DNA of 64,000 nt from Malania oleifera (Eukaryota; Streptophyta; Magnoliopsida; Santalales; Ximeniaceae): the NCBI RefSeq assembly GCF_029873635.1, contig NC_080419.1:68987823-69051822 (forward strand), written 5' to 3'. Positions 33,011-45,340 of the stretch are shown here, piece by piece. A program made the translations under genes and the position numbers. Numbering within the stretch: position 1 is the stretch's first letter; every line of letters starts with the position of its first letter. The notes below the pieces were generated by a model that saw only the letters and a program-made list of their open reading frames with translations, was not told where the DNA came from and ran no database searches.

Positions 33011-33030
33011 TAATTTTTTCGGGTCATTAC

Positions 33031-33043
33031 ATTCTCCCCTCCT
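33031..33043 (-). other. G2 polypurine tract
   Basis: TTCTCCCCTCCTT on the + strand, AAGGAGGGGAGAA on the minus strand, touching the 3' LTR, as needed to prime second-strand synthesis. Confidence 0.7.
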
Positions 33044-33273
33044 TATAAAATTTCGTTCTTGAAATTTACTATTTGGATTGAACACCATTATACACTCTAC
33101 CATCTCGTAAAGGTAAAGGGTCTACTTATTTTATTACTTACCCTCACTTATGGCGGAGGAATACCGTTTACAATCTAAGTTCTGAGAGATTACACATATA
33201 AAAATAAAAGACTACCTACAAGCTAAATCATTACATGTACCTGCAAAAGGAACTTTACCTAATTATTTATACT

Positions 33274-35000
33274 TTACTTGCTATCACCATCCTCTTGGAA
33301 CAACTGCGGGTATCTCTGTCTGATCTGCTCCTCGAGCTCCCAAGAAGCTTCCTCTATATCATGATTTTTCCACAAAATTTTTACTAACTGAATCTCTTTC
33401 ATGCACAGTTTCTGAGTCTTGTTATCTAAGATCTGAATTGACACTTCTTCATAAGCTAAAGATTCTTTAAGCTCTATCTCTGCATAGCTGATTATATGGG
33501 ATGGGTCTGGGACGTATTTCCTTAACATAGCAACATGAAACACATCATGAATTCTAGCCAAAGCTGGGGGCAAAGCTAGCTTATACGCAACTGACCCTAT
33601 TCTTTCTAGTATTTCGAAAGGGCCAATATACTTAGGGCTCAACTTGCCATTCTTTACAAACCTCATAACTCCTTTCAAAGGAGCTATTTTAAAAAATACT
33701 CAATCTCCCACATCAAATTCTAGTTTCCGACGGCGAGTGTCTGCGTAGCTTTTCTGCCGACTCTATGCGGCGCTGATTCTTTCTTTAATTAGTCAGACCT
33801 TATCACACGCCTGCTGTACAATCATTAGACCCAACACTTGCCTTTCACTTACTTCATCCCAGAAGAGAGGAGAACGACATCTCCTACCATACAGTTCCTC
33901 ATAAGGTGCCATGCCGATGCTAGCCTGATAGCTGTTATTGTAAGCAAACTCAACTAATGGCATAAACTGCGTCCAACTACCCTTAAAATCAAGCACGCAA
34001 GCATGAAGCATATCTTCTAAAGTCTAGATTATCCTCTCAATCTGCCTATCTATTTAAGGGTGAAAAGCAGTGCTGAAAGCTAACTATGTACCCATAGCTT
34101 CCTAAAAACTTTTCCAAAATCGTGAAATAAATCGAGGATCTCAGTCTAAAACTATGGATAGTGGTACCCTATGAACACGAACTATCTCCTAAACATAAAT
34201 CTCTACCAACCTGTCCATGGAATAACCGACTTTAATAGGGATAAAATGAACGATCTTCATCAGACGATCAACAACCACCCAAATTGCGTTCAATCCCTGA
34301 AGCATTGATAGTAACCTCATAACGAAATCCATCGAAACATGATCCCATTTCCACTCTGGAATGAACAACGACTGTAATTGCCCTGCTGGTTTCTAGTGCT
34401 CAACTTTAACCTGCTGGCACGTCAAGCATTGCTGAACAAACTCGGCTATCTCCCTCTTCATTCCACTCCACAGGAAATACTCTCATAGACCAATACATTT
34501 TAGTGCTACCTGGATGTACGATGTATAGGGATCTGTGAGCCTCCTCCAATATAGTTCTCCTGATCTCTGTATCTGAAGGAACACAGAGCCTAGTACGGAA
34601 CCGTAGGGCTCCATCATATGACATGCTGAATTCCTCACCCTAGCCATTACCTCTACCAACTCTGCATCATCATCCTGAGCTACTTTAATCCTCTCCTATA
34701 ACGTAGGCTGAACTAGTAGACTGGAAATGATTGCCTGAGGACTCTCCTCTATTAATTCTATGCTAACCCTCTCCAAATCCATCAGAATTGAGTGTTGAAT
34801 CTCCATAGCTGCCAGTACGGGTCCCCCTGATTTCCTGCTCAGAGCATCTGCCACTACATTTGCCTTCCCTGGATGGTAACTAATTGTGCAATCATAGTCT
34901 TTAATAAGCTCTAACAATCTTCTTTGCCTCATATTCAGTTCTTTCTGGGTGAAGAAATATTTCAAATTCTCGTGATCTGTAAAAATCTCGCACTTTCCAC
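33274..35000 (-). pseudogene. G2 integrase and chromodomain-like tail, broken
   Basis: Read on the minus strand from the RNase H end, [20 protein letters not shown] near 34900 joins a decayed integrase. The catalytic core is only recognisable in scraps (34,400-33,800), with FKGSWTQFMPLVEFAYNNSY near 33960 and CRSPLFWDEV after it. The C-terminal piece 33274-33678 is open: MKGVMRFVKNGKLSPKYIGP, the module VSIQILDNKTQKLCMKEIQL, and the end RYPQLFQEDGDSK. Several stops between 34.0 and 34.4 kb rule out a working enzyme. Confidence 0.8.
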
Positions 35001-36280
35001 CATATAGGTAATGCCTCTAGATCTTGAGAGTGTACACCATTGCAGCTAGTTCTAAATCATGGACAAGATAATTTTTCTCATACTCTTCAAGCTGTTTAGA
35101 CGCATATGCAATAACCCTGCCATGCTGCATCATACACACCCCAGACCTTTCAATGACGCATCACTATATATTACAAATTCGTCCTCCTCGATGGAATTGA
35201 TAATATCGGAGCTGAAACTAACCGTCGCTTTAATTCTTGAAAACTTTGCTCGCAATCATTGGTCCAATCAAACTTTACATTTTCCTCATAAGTTGTGTTA
35301 ATGGACCTGATAGCTTGGAGAAACCATCTACAAAGCTCCAGTAATAGCCTACCAATCCCATAAAACTCATGACTTCCTGAATATTTCTCGGCCTTTACCA
35401 ATTCAGTACTGCTTCTATTTTACTTGGATCAACTGATATACCCATCTTAGAGATCACATGGCCAAGAAAAGTAATCTGCCTTAACTAGAACTCATATTTC
35501 TTGAATTTTACATATAATTTTCTCTCTTTTATATCTGCAACACCAGTCTCAAATGATGTTCATGATCCTCAAAAGTCCTCGAGTAGACCAGTATATCACC
35601 AATAAATACAACTACAAACTGGTCCAAATACGGATGGAGCACTCGATTCATCAAATCCATGAATACTGCTGGTGCATTAGTCAATCCAAACGGCATCACT
35701 AAGAACTCATAATGCCCATATCCGATACGGAATGCGGTATTTGATATATCTTTAGCTCTAATCTTCACTTGATGGTAACCCGACCGCAAGTCAATTTTAG
35801 AGTAAACTTGGGTCCCCTAAAGTTGATCAAATAAATCATCGATCCTAGGGAGAGGATATTTATTCTTAACTGTTAGTTTGTTTATCTCCCTATAATTACA
35901 CAATCTTATGGTTCCATCTTTCTTTTTCAGGAACAAAACTGACGCTTCCCAGGGCGACACACTGTGCCTGATAAACCCTTTGTCCAGCAATTCCTATAAC
36001 TGATTTTTAAATTCTTTCAACTCAACTGGAGCCATACGGTACGGTGCTTTAGATACCGGTGTAGATCCTGACAGCAGATCTACAGTAAACTCAATTTCAT
36101 GGTCAGACGGCAAACCAGACAATTCTTCTGGAAAGACATCTAGAAATTCCCTCACCACTAGTATGTCAGCTTGTCTCAATTCTTCTTTTGGAAATTCTTT
36201 TATGTATGCAACATATCCCTGGTAGCCATCCTGTAGTAATATCCTCGCCTGAATAGCCGACACCAACTATGGTGATGCAC
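35001..36280 (-). pseudogene. G2 reverse transcriptase and RNase H, broken
   Basis: The RT fingers are near 35789-35700 ([34 protein letters not shown]). The catalytic word reads FIGD at about 35597-35608 where the family has FIDD, so an essential aspartate is glycine. The thumb (KFDWTNDCEQSFQELKRRLV) and RNase H follow at lower coordinates. Upstream, 36266-35994 has the linker GLPSDHEIEFTVDLL and PVSKAPYRMAPVELKEFK, which normally leads into RT. Stops separate these pieces. Confidence 0.8.
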
Positions 36281-36720
36281 GTACACGTGAACCCACGAAT
36301 CTGTATTCTTGCTCATTCGGGGGTCTGAAAATTACTTCTTTCTGGTGGCAATCTATGCTAGCATAATGAGTAGCTAGCCAGTCCATGCCTAGTATCACAT
36401 CAAACCCCTGCATATTTAGGACCACAAAATCGGCTAATAGCACTCTCTCCTAATTACTTACTGGAAAATTCCGAAGCATTTTCCTGCATTTTACCACAGA
36501 TCCTATTGGCGTACCCATAGATACTTCTACATTTAATAGCTGTGTTTCTACCCCAGTTATTCTGACATACCCCGCCGATATAAAAGAGTGGGTGACACCT
36601 GTATCAAACAAAACAATAATTTTATATGGTAAAGCAGTAAGGGTACCTGTACCTGTGACCACGTCTCTAGCCATCTCGGCGTCTCCCAACGTCAACGCAT
36701 AAACCCTCGTCGGCACGGTA
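36281..36720 (-). pseudogene. G2 aspartic protease region, broken
   Basis: VYALTLGDAEMARDVVTGTG followed by the active-site word VLFDTGVTHSFIS near 36600 on the minus strand. Alanine of the usual DTGA is valine; the catalytic aspartate is kept. A second conserved word, GFDVILGMDWLA, is readable near 36400. Stops follow before the RT linker. Confidence 0.75.
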
Positions 36721-37742
36721 TTTCTCTATTGACCTCCGCAGGGTGCCTGGTATCCTCCCCTAAATGTCCTGGGAGCCAGTACATAATCTGGTGGCATCTG
36801 ACAGTATCGAGCCATATGATCGGGCCTCCCATAGTGATAACAGACATTCTCCCCCAACCGGCACTCACCAGGGTGTCTCCGTCCACATCTAGGACATATG
36901 GCAGGAAACTGTCCACTCTGAAATCCCTCGTGCTCTACCATCTATCTTTGACCTATGCCAGATCTACCTCCTCTCCAAGGGCCTCGACTGGGACCTGCCT
37001 AAAAATTCAAGGGCGTAGTCCTCTTTTTCTAACTCTGTCTCTCAGTCTCCCTGGGTAGACTCTCCTCTGCTATAATAGCCCTGTCAACCAACTCTATAAA
37101 ATCCTGGATCCATAGTACTGCCACCTGCCTATAAATATCTCACCTCAAGTTTCTCTCGAACATTCTGGCCTTCTTCACTTCATCGGGGACAATATATGGG
37201 CAGAAATGCGAGAGCTCGATAAATCTCACTGCATACTGCTGGATTGTCATCGACCCCTGGGACAGACTCAAAACTCATGTACCCGAGCCTCTCTAACTGA
37301 GGCAGGATAGTACCTATTGAATAAACATCTCCCTGAAACGAGCCCAAGTCATTGGTACTGGTATAGCCCTCAGCTCCTCCAATAGCTTGGTAGATGTCCA
37401 CCATCTCTTGGCCTCCCTCGCCAGTCTATATGTAGCATATAAAACCCTCTTCTCATCGGTGCAGTGAGGTACTGTTAGGATCTTCTTTACCTCCGACACC
37501 CAGTTCTCAGCAACTGCAGGGTCAGCCACTCCAAAAAAGGCCGGCGGATTCATCTTCATAAATTTCTATATGGTACATCCCTGAATTGGAGATAGGCCTC
37601 CTTGCTCTCTAGAGCTCTGCGCAATCTCGACCATAACTTGCTAAGCTACACTATGTAGCACAGCATCTGAATCTCCACCCCCCGCGCCAGAAGCCGCTCC
37701 ATCATCCCCATTGGCATGAGCGCTACAGCCTCCTATGTCCAT
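36721..37742 (-). pseudogene. gag: G2 gag, broken
   Basis: A start codon at 37740-37742 (MDIGGCSAHANGDDGAASGA) opens a frame that is closed after about 32 codons by TAG. The capsid resumes as MKMNPPAFFGVADPAVAENW and CTDEKRVLYATYRLAREAKR (37559-37314). Zinc-knuckle cysteines appear as CYHYGRPDHMARYC near 36820, where the second cysteine of C-x2-C is tyrosine. Stops and shifts throughout. Confidence 0.75.
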
Positions 37743-38049
37743 TTTGCAAATATGTAGAACAGCGTTTCAGAATCCTATTTCCCATACAGACCTAACTTAT
37801 TGAACTAAAACTTCAAATCCTCTATTGACCATGCCTCCTGATCCTAACCCCAAAATCCAATCCTGTTACCTAAACACACGACTCGTTGATAATTTACTAT
37901 GGCTTTCCTGAAATTGTCACCCCAGAAAAAACACAGAAACCACCACGAAATCGTGTATTCGGATCACAAAACAAAACCTCAAATTCTTTTTCCTATATTC
38001 TAGTATTGTTTCCCGCTGCACTCTAGAGTCTACAGAACCTAACAACCTA

Positions 38050-38062
38050 GACTCTGATGCCA
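38050..38062 (-). other. G2 primer-binding site
   Basis: TGGCATCAGAGTC on the minus strand, four bases from the end of the 5' LTR. It resembles the tRNA-Met type site TGGTATCAGAGC. Confidence 0.65.
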
Positions 38063-38066
38063 AAAA

Positions 38067-39968
38067 TGTAACGACCTCAAAATTCTTACCATTTTTTTTA
38101 ACACACACACACACACACATATATATAACCATTCCTACGCAACGGATAGATAAGTTATATAACCATTTATACTATACAATACCAGAACTCAGAATACTCA
38201 AACCATAGTCATATTAAACAACTCCCTCCCATATCACCTACCCCAAAAATACAAAACTCTGTCATAACTCACCCTACAATCAGGGTAATCAAGTAACCTC
38301 TCTATCCGTGAGCCTGATCTGCTCGCCTAGCTGGCTCACCTGAAAAATGGTAAAGTAATGGGGTGAGACAATGCTCAATAAGTGGAAATATGCTATTACT
38401 AGTGTGTGGCGACTGAGTCGTAAAACTATAATAATAATATTTAAAACAGCATGATCTGGCAAATCTGTAAAACACATGAATAGTAACTTAAAACATTTGT
38501 ATCATCTAAACTTTCTATCATTCATATTGCTGTATCATACTATATATGACAGAAGCTGTAAAACTGTATACATATGCACATACATAATTGGGCTCTTTCC
38601 CTGGGATTTTGTATGTCATGATTTAACCCCTCATGAAAGGGTTGTGCTGCCCATAGGTGGGACTTTACTTGGTCGGCCCTCTAGGTAAGTCACTATACTC
38701 TATACTACCTCAGTCCGACCCAACTGCATCCACTCATAAGCTCGGGACTGGCTGCTACCTCGTCAAACTGACCCCCTCAACCCAGTGAACTAGGGAGCTG
38801 CATCCTCTCCGAGCACATTTTGACGGTATCCACACACTATCTGAGATATGTGGTTGCACTCTATTTTGTATATAACAACGGTACCGTGCTCTGTAACTGT
38901 ATTTGTCTATAATCTTTTCACAGGAATCTGATACTATATACATTTATATTATACTCTTTTTACTGTTTTCATTATGTTTCCAAATTAACCATAACATAAT
39001 TAATCTGAATTGTAAATACTGTAATATCTGTAGCATCTTAATGCTATGACTGTATAATCTGTCTGTGCTTTCGATCTGTGTAATCTGTTTATATACTCTG
39101 AGTGTTATGACATTTAGGAAAACATAACATTCTGTAAATATTATGTATACTGATATGAATAAACGTCTGTGTACATATATATCTGTTTGTGAAGCTATTT
39201 GAATAAAAACTGTATAAAATTCTACATTAAATAATATCTACTTAGGCCACACATACTTTTATAATCTCATATTCTATAAAAACTATATAATAATTGGTAT
39301 ACATGTGACTATAAAATTTCTGTTAACATAATCAAATTTCCTAACATAATATATTTCCCTTACCTAATTTCTGAAAAGCCCCAACAATACTCTAGCCCTA
39401 CACCCGCATGGTTCTCCACTCAACATCCTAAAAACGACATCTCTCAGAACAAAACATCAGTATTTTCTTGTATACAACATTTCCTATAACTGTAGGAAAA
39501 ACATATTCTGAATAAAACACCTTACCCTGAATTTGGAATAAATTTCAAACCACCTCCACCAACAATCTGCTCCGGTAGACTTGCAAAGAACTTCCTCAGG
39601 AGCGTCGTGGTGACTTCAGATCGTCGATCTAGCGAGAGACGGGGCCGGGATGGAAGAGAGAAGGGGAGAGGAGCGTAGAGAGAGAAATAGAGGGTTTCCT
39701 ACGCAAATTTTGCGTGAAAAATATGGGTTTCCACTATTTATAGGTCTGGATTCGTTAACGAGACACGTCATCTCGTTGACGAGTCCTTAAGGAATTTCGT
39801 CGACAAACTTCCTCCCTCATCGACAAATTTCAGACTGCCCCAAAAACCTCTCTCGGTATTTTCTCGTCGACGAAACCTGTGCTCGTTGATGAGCTCCTTT
39901 TATATCCTCATCGACGAATCCTTTGTGTTCGTCGACAAGAACCCTTCTAATTTTTTCGGGTTATTACA
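38067..39968 (-). repeat. G2 5' LTR
   Basis: 1902 bp; on the + strand it begins TGTAACGACCTC and ends GGGTTATTACA. (AC)n(AT)n microsatellite at about 38102-38128. Minus-strand TATA box TATAAATA at 39735-39742 and a motif array at 39750-39955. Confidence 0.88.
39750..39955 (-). promoter_or_regulatory. CTCGTCGACGAG-type motif array in G2 5' LTR
   Basis: Copies include TTCGTTAACGAG, CTCGTTGACGAG, TTCGTCGACAAA, CTCATCGACAAA, CTCGTCGACGAA, CTCGTTGATGAG, CTCATCGACGAA and TTCGTCGACAAG. They are at matching positions to those of the 3' LTR but carry different point changes. Confidence 0.65.
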
Positions 39969-40929
39969 ACTACATTTGCATGTCAATCATAGACACTTGA
40001 ACATAAAACATAAATTAATTTTAGAATGTATACCTTACACCATAGAATCTGTTACTGAGGTCCGAAGAGTTCTGCATATTTGAAGATAACTCACTACTCT
40101 CTTTCTTTTCTCTTAATATGTTACTTAATAGGCAACCATACTAAAACAGATTTAAGATAGACCTTTCATTTCCAGGTAGATACACTCACGAAACTAGTGG
40201 TACCTGTGGATGGTGAGAGTTTACTCTGTGAGCCAGTGAGGACCGTGGATGGTGAGAGTTTGCTCTGTGAGCCAGTTGGGATCGTGAATGGTGAGAGTTC
40301 TTTGTGAGCCAACGAGGACCGTGGATGGTAATAGAGATGTGTCCCGGGGGGTAGGTTGGTCGAACGTCCAACTAATGCATAGAAGTTGTGTCCGTATTAC
40401 GAACTTTGCCCTGATCAGCGAGACCTGGGGGTGGAGGATGCTGATCTGTAGGTTTGGGCCGTACTAGGGGGTCCGAAGGGCTTGTTGGTGGCTGGAGTTC
40501 CTATGTAATAAAAAAAATAAAAAATAGACTTTTCCTTTTTACTTAAATAACAATATAAGAAAACCTTACTTATAATGAGCTCCATATGCAAATAACGCCG
40601 ATGTATACCAAACTTTAATGGACTCATATTTTAAGCCCCCGTAACATTAATGTGGTGATTATCCAAACTATCTAATATTTATTTAATTTGAATTTTGTAA
40701 AATTACTATGTAAGTTCATAAATTTTGTGATGATTTATTATAAGTCCTATTAATTTCCTGCTCCCAAACTATCCTATAGTTATTTAATTTAAATTGTATA
40801 AAGTCACTCTGAAAGTTCACAAAATTCGAACATATATGATTCCCACTGTCGTATAATTGTATTTTTTTTTTTTTTTAAATTAATATTTCTGTAAAAGACT
40901 CTACAATCGATTCCGTTGTTAATTTGTTC
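39969..40929. other. Spacer between G2 and the ATP synthase g gene
   Basis: No gene. It holds the minisatellite at 40198-40333 and GC-richer sequence to about 40490, then AT-rich sequence. The promoter of the next gene should lie in the last few hundred bases; no clear TATA box is seen. Confidence 0.5.
40198..40333 (+). repeat. Minisatellite, about 43-bp unit, roughly 3.3 copies
   Basis: The unit reads approximately GACCGTGGATGGTGAGAGTT then TGCTCTGTGAGCCAGT. Three units follow one another with point and small length differences, and a fourth decays into GTGGATGGTAATAGAG. Confidence 0.8.
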
Positions 40930-41050
40930 CAAGACCCAAGGGGGACGCGGCCCAAGCCCGAGAGATTTATGTGAAACGGAAGCTGTGAAAAGAGTCAAAA
41001 GACGCATTAAAACCCTACACTCTCATTCTCGCTCCGCTCACCCCCGCAAG

Positions 41051-41756
41051 GTATGTAAACTTTTATCCATCTGCAATGCATCTGTTGATTATATGTGTTT
41101 TTCTTCATGATTTTGGAACATTCACCGTTCATCCAAGGTTTTTGCGGCGTCATTTTTAAGATTTAGCGTATTTCGTTTTGCGTATGATATTTGGTGCTGC
41201 AAATCACGATTTTGTGGTCTTTTAATGTTTTGGTTGAAATTGATCTGGGTCTAGGCCAATTGGGTAGAGTTTACATTTGAGACTTTTTGTTGCTACAATG
41301 GGAGTTCGTGCGGAAAGCCACTGCTTTGGCAATGTCTGTGTTGTTAAAAGTTTGGACTCTGAGGACAGCGTGTATAAATTTTTACATTCGCAATATGGTT
41401 TGGCGATAATTTGGGTTTAGCTGATTAATTTAGAATGGCTACTAATGAGGGGAAAAAAAAAATTGTGGCATTAAGCTTTATATTAATTGTGAACTAAGGA
41501 AGGATATTTTCATCGCTTGGTAAGAGTTTAGAGCCATTGTAATTGTAGTTTTTATTTTTTTTGGTTTTAGTGTTTGCTGTGTCTTTGTTTTGGTTGATAT
41601 AATGTTTATTCATAATAGTAATTTTAGTAGTAGTAAAGTGGTTTATAAATGTATGTTCCAATGATCTTCACGTGATTGGTATTGAAACTTTAGCGATTTG
41701 TTATCATTGTGTGTTTTTGTAGTTGTCTTATTTGTTTATTTATTTATGTTGCCAAG
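41051..41756 (+). other. Leader intron of the ATP synthase g gene (predicted)
   Basis: The leader around 40990-41050 has ACCCTACACTCTCATTCTCG and ends GCAAG before GTATGTAAAC, a good donor. An acceptor GCCAAG at 41751-41756 lies 21 bases before the start codon, in T-rich sequence. Leader introns are common in plant housekeeping genes and often raise expression. The acceptor choice is uncertain. Confidence 0.55.
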
Positions 41757-41777
41757 AACTTTCGAGTCCAAGAACAA

Positions 41778-42258
41778 ATGGCATCCAAGCTTACTCAACT
41801 ACAATCTAAAGCTACCGAAGCCTCGAAGTTTGTGTTGAAGCACGGATGTGCCTACCATAAGCAGCTATTGGAACAGAACAAGCAATACATTCAGGAACCA
41901 CCTACTGTGGAGAAATGCAATCTTTTGGCAAAGCAGCTGTTTTACACTCGTCTTGCCAGGTTTGTCTCCTGTGATTTGAGCCTCTAAACTTCTCCTGAAT
42001 AAAACTCACGACAAGTTATATATGTGTACTTGGACTATTCAAGGGCAGTTGATTGGATTCATTCTGTGGTTAAGTTGTTCCTTTTTTTGAATAGAAAGTG
42101 GTTCCTTTTTTTTTTTTTGCAACAAATTGTTGGCATGAACTTTTGATGCTTCTTAGATTTTTTCATGATGTAGTTTGCAGTAGGGGTTTTTTTTTTTGCA
42201 AGTGGGAGGAATAAGAAGATAAGAAGGAGATAATATGAGGTAGGCAGAATGTGGCTTC

Positions 42259-42289
<31 letters not shown>

Positions 42290-45200
42290 GGTTGAAAACC
42301 CAAAAAAAATCTATATAAAAAACACTATTAGTTCATAAAAACCCGAATTTGACTTGACAGGCAGTTATGTTTAATACGTTTCAGCTCACACATAGACCAA
42401 TCTAGAAGAGGACTCCCTGTTTTGAGTAGTAATTCGTTTAGTTATGTATCTCATAACATATGGCTGTTAATCCTGATCTGGGTGCAGACTTAGATGGGCT
42501 GACCAAATTTAAGCCATTTACCCCAAGACTTCTATGGAGTAATTCGTTTGGTTATGTATCTCATAACATATGGCTGTTAATCCTGATCTGGGTGCAGACT
42601 TGGATGGGCTGATCAAATTTAAGCCATTTAGCCCAAGACTTCTATGGATTAATTGTACTGAGTTTGGCTTGATAGGCTGTATGCTTGTCCTGCTTTTTTG
42701 GGCTTTTCTGCCCTGGATGTAATTGCTTCTCTGTATGAGCAGGCAAGGAAAGAAGTGCATGTGTTCATAGAAATTGCTGATACTAACAATATTATCTTGC
42801 ATTCAAGTACCGTGCGGTGTTAGAATGATTGACAAGCTGGTTTAGTTGTTCTGATACTTCTTACATCATATTGTTGTCGCGGTGTATCTATGGAATCTAC
42901 ACCTCCTTTACTCAAAGAAAGTTTTGCAGTCCTTGATATTTAGATGTGGGCTTGTGCTTTTTTAGGGTTCATAAATATATTATTATGTAATTATCATTTT
43001 AATCATGATACTGTTGCCAGGGTATAAATAGCATGCACAAATTTAGAACGAGAGCTATAAGTTATTGTTACTTTTGAGGAGGAATGCATGGTTTCCCTAG
43101 ATATTGTGATTTTGGAGATAAGCATGATATGCTATTCTGAGTGACCAAGTGAAGACAATCATTAAAAACCATCATATTTGTGATAAGTGGAAGGATCAGT
43201 TCTCAAATTGTGCAGCACTGAACCAGAAGTCTAGGGCCCCATGGGACTTGACATGTAAATATTAACATATGGGTGCCTTTTGGCAGGAATTCATTGAGTG
43301 GATGCCTCTTGACATGGTATTGTGGTTCTGGAGATAAGCATGATATGCTATTCTGAATGATTAAGCGAAGACAATCACTAAAAATCATCATATTGTTGAG
43401 AAGTGGACGGATCGGTTCTCAAGTAGTTCAACACTGAACCAGAAGTCAAGTGCTGTGTGGTACTTGACATGTGAACCTGTGGATGCCTTTTGGCAGGAAT
43501 TCATTGAGTCAGGTCTGAATATAAATTGGCGCGAACTGGGAAGGTGCTGGTTTTAGGGGTGTGACAGAATTGTGCTGTGTTGTGATTTTGTATTTCAAAT
43601 TTAGAAGATTAATAAATGATATAATTTGGTATATTGTGCTGTGTTGTGATTTGGTACTCAAATTTAGAAGATTAATAAATGATATAATTTGGTATATTGG
43701 TTACATTTCACCATTTGATTAGTGATGGCATTGTTTGGTCATTATATCTCTAAAGAATGCTCATTCAAGCTGTTGCATTTTGTAAGTGTTTTTTCTCTCT
43801 TGCTTTTGTTTTCTTAAGGGTGGTTTGGTATTGTTATAAAAAATGATAGAAATAAAAATAAGAAACAAAAACTGGAAACTAGAAATATAAACTAAAAATT
43901 GAAAACTAGTAAAACAGAAACATATTATGAGTCTAATTGAACTCATGTTCAATTTTGTACTTGATTCAAATAAGGATTTAAAAAATATGATTAAAATAAT
44001 AAAAATAAAAGAATATTAATTAAAAGAACTGAAAGAAAAATATCATGATCAATTCAATGGATATTTATATTTTGATTATATTTTAAATTCAAACGATCAT
44101 TTTATTTATATTTTAATTAAAAATTTTATATAGAATGAATGACTTATCCACAAAATTCAATTTTGGATATTAAAGCATTTGAATAATAGGTTGCCATAAT
44201 ACTTGAAAATTATAATATTGGTTTTTAGTTGTGGCAGAAACCAACAATTGGAACAAAAAATAAAAAATACAAACAAACACGTTATCACGAGTGTTTTCAC
44301 TTTACAGTGACCAAAACCAAAAATAAAAAACAGAAGTGATACCAAAAACCTTAGTTTTCCTTTGTGGTGCTCAATAAATCTTAAAGAGTCCTATGAATTG
44401 CAGCCTGCAACTTATGGGAATATTTTGATAATTTCACATCTCTACTATTCGTAATGGAATTTGTTGGTAATAAGTTAATTGATTTATTCTTTTGGCTGCT
44501 GAAAATGATCATCCTTTGAGATCCATTTCACATGGTTTGCACTTTACAGTCAATGATATGCTTTCTTTTTCCCAAGATAGGCTTCTGAGAGCATGTATTT
44601 TGTTGGATTTGGATTTGGATTTGGATTTGGGTTTGTGTAGACTAGAATGAAACTAAACACAATTTTGTACTACATTTTGTTCAAATACACACAAATCTAG
44701 TTCCAAATCTAAGGCTTGGATTCCAAGCTCCCAAACATGGGGTGATTGACTTTTGAATAGATAAATATATCAATTGTGTGCATTTTTATTAGTTCTACTC
44801 CACCCTCAATGTTGGTAGTCAACATGCAAGATTGTTGTTGTGTTGTTGAAGCTGGAAACCATTTTATGACTGAAATAACCTCATCCAATCTTGGCTTAGT
44901 TATTCAACATGAACCCTGGTCACTGTGTGGTCACAAATTGACAATGGAAACTGGTTTGTGAATTATTGTGTGATTTATAACTGATTTAAAACATTTTCAG
45001 GAAAAATGTTTGGGATCTTCACACCCATTCAAAACTTTTGTTGTTCAAGAAGTTATATTGAAATGAGCTATCATGTCTGGTCAAAAAGTCCAAATTGAAT
45101 AGTGAGCGCTAGTTTGTAAGCTTGTGCCTAATTTTCATGATTAATTGGTACAGCATCCCAGGTCGTTGTGAATCATTCTGGAAGGAAGTTGATTATGTGA

Positions 45201-45340
45201 AGCAACTGTGGAAGCACAGGCAGGACCTGAAAATTGAGGATGCTGGGATTGCGACTCTGTTTGGACTTGAGTGCTTCGCATGGTACTGTGCTGGTGAGAT
45301 TGTTGGGCGAGGATTTACCTTCACTGGATACTATGTCTAG
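41778..45340 (+). CDS. Mitochondrial ATP synthase subunit g, two coding exons
   Basis: Exons 41778-41959 and 45154-45340 join to 122 aa, the usual length of the plant protein. GT at 41960 and CAG at 45151-45153 are the splice sites; the split serine codon gives LASIPGR. The product begins MASKLTQLQSKATEASKFVL and ends GRGFTFTGYYV. It is a membrane-embedded subunit of the F1Fo ATP synthase (Atp20/ATP5MG family), which helps form enzyme dimers that bend the inner mitochondrial membrane. The single predicted membrane segment is near residues 93-115 (IATLFGLECFAWYCAGEIVG) with small-residue spacing (G-x8-G-x3-G) of the type used for helix packing. Both exons are free of defects. The 3.2-kb intron has grown by tandem duplications. 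Confidence 0.93.
42412..42645 (+). repeat. Tandem duplication, unit about 118 bp, in the ATP synthase g intron
   Basis: AGTAATTCGTTTAGTTATGT through CCCAAGACTTCTATGG is repeated at once with a few substitutions (TTTGG for TTTAG, GATCAAATT for GACCAAATT). Confidence 0.85.
43098..43515 (+). repeat. Tandem duplication, unit about 216 bp, in the ATP synthase g intron
   Basis: TGGAGATAAGCATGATATGC through CTTTTGGCAGGAATTCATTG recurs at an offset of 216 bases. The two copies have diverged more than the 336-bp pair in the KH gene, including small indels. Confidence 0.8.
43566..43703 (+). repeat. Tandem duplication, unit about 66 bp, in the ATP synthase g intron
   Basis: TTGTGCTGTGTTGTGATTT and AGATTAATAAATGATATAAT occur twice in a row, ending in GGTATATT each time. 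Confidence 0.85.

Larger units (their letters stand above)
31028..33030 (-). repeat. G2 3' LTR with an inverted terminus
   Basis: Homology to the upper LTR is clear from about 31190 to 33030. The terminal 25 bases expected at the lower end, TAACGACCTCAAAATTCTCA on the + strand, are instead found in opposite orientation at 31030-31054. An AT-rich stretch with (ATTA)n lies between. TATA box (minus) at 32798-32805, motif array at 32815-33010. Confidence 0.75.
31028..39968 (-). mobile_element. Ty3/gypsy element G2 (Tekay-like), minus strand
   Basis: A full-length but dead element of about 8.9 kb. The 5' LTR is 38067-39968, then primer site, gag, protease, RT, RNase H, integrase with chromodomain-like tail, polypurine tract, and the 3' LTR ending at 33030. 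The upper flank is ACTAC (39969-39973); ACTAC and its complement GTAGT also occur at the damaged lower end (31014-31018, 31056-31060). It is the same clade as G1 and G3 by protein motifs, but its LTR ends (TGTAATGACCC to GGTCGTTACA, minus strand) differ. Confidence 0.88.
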
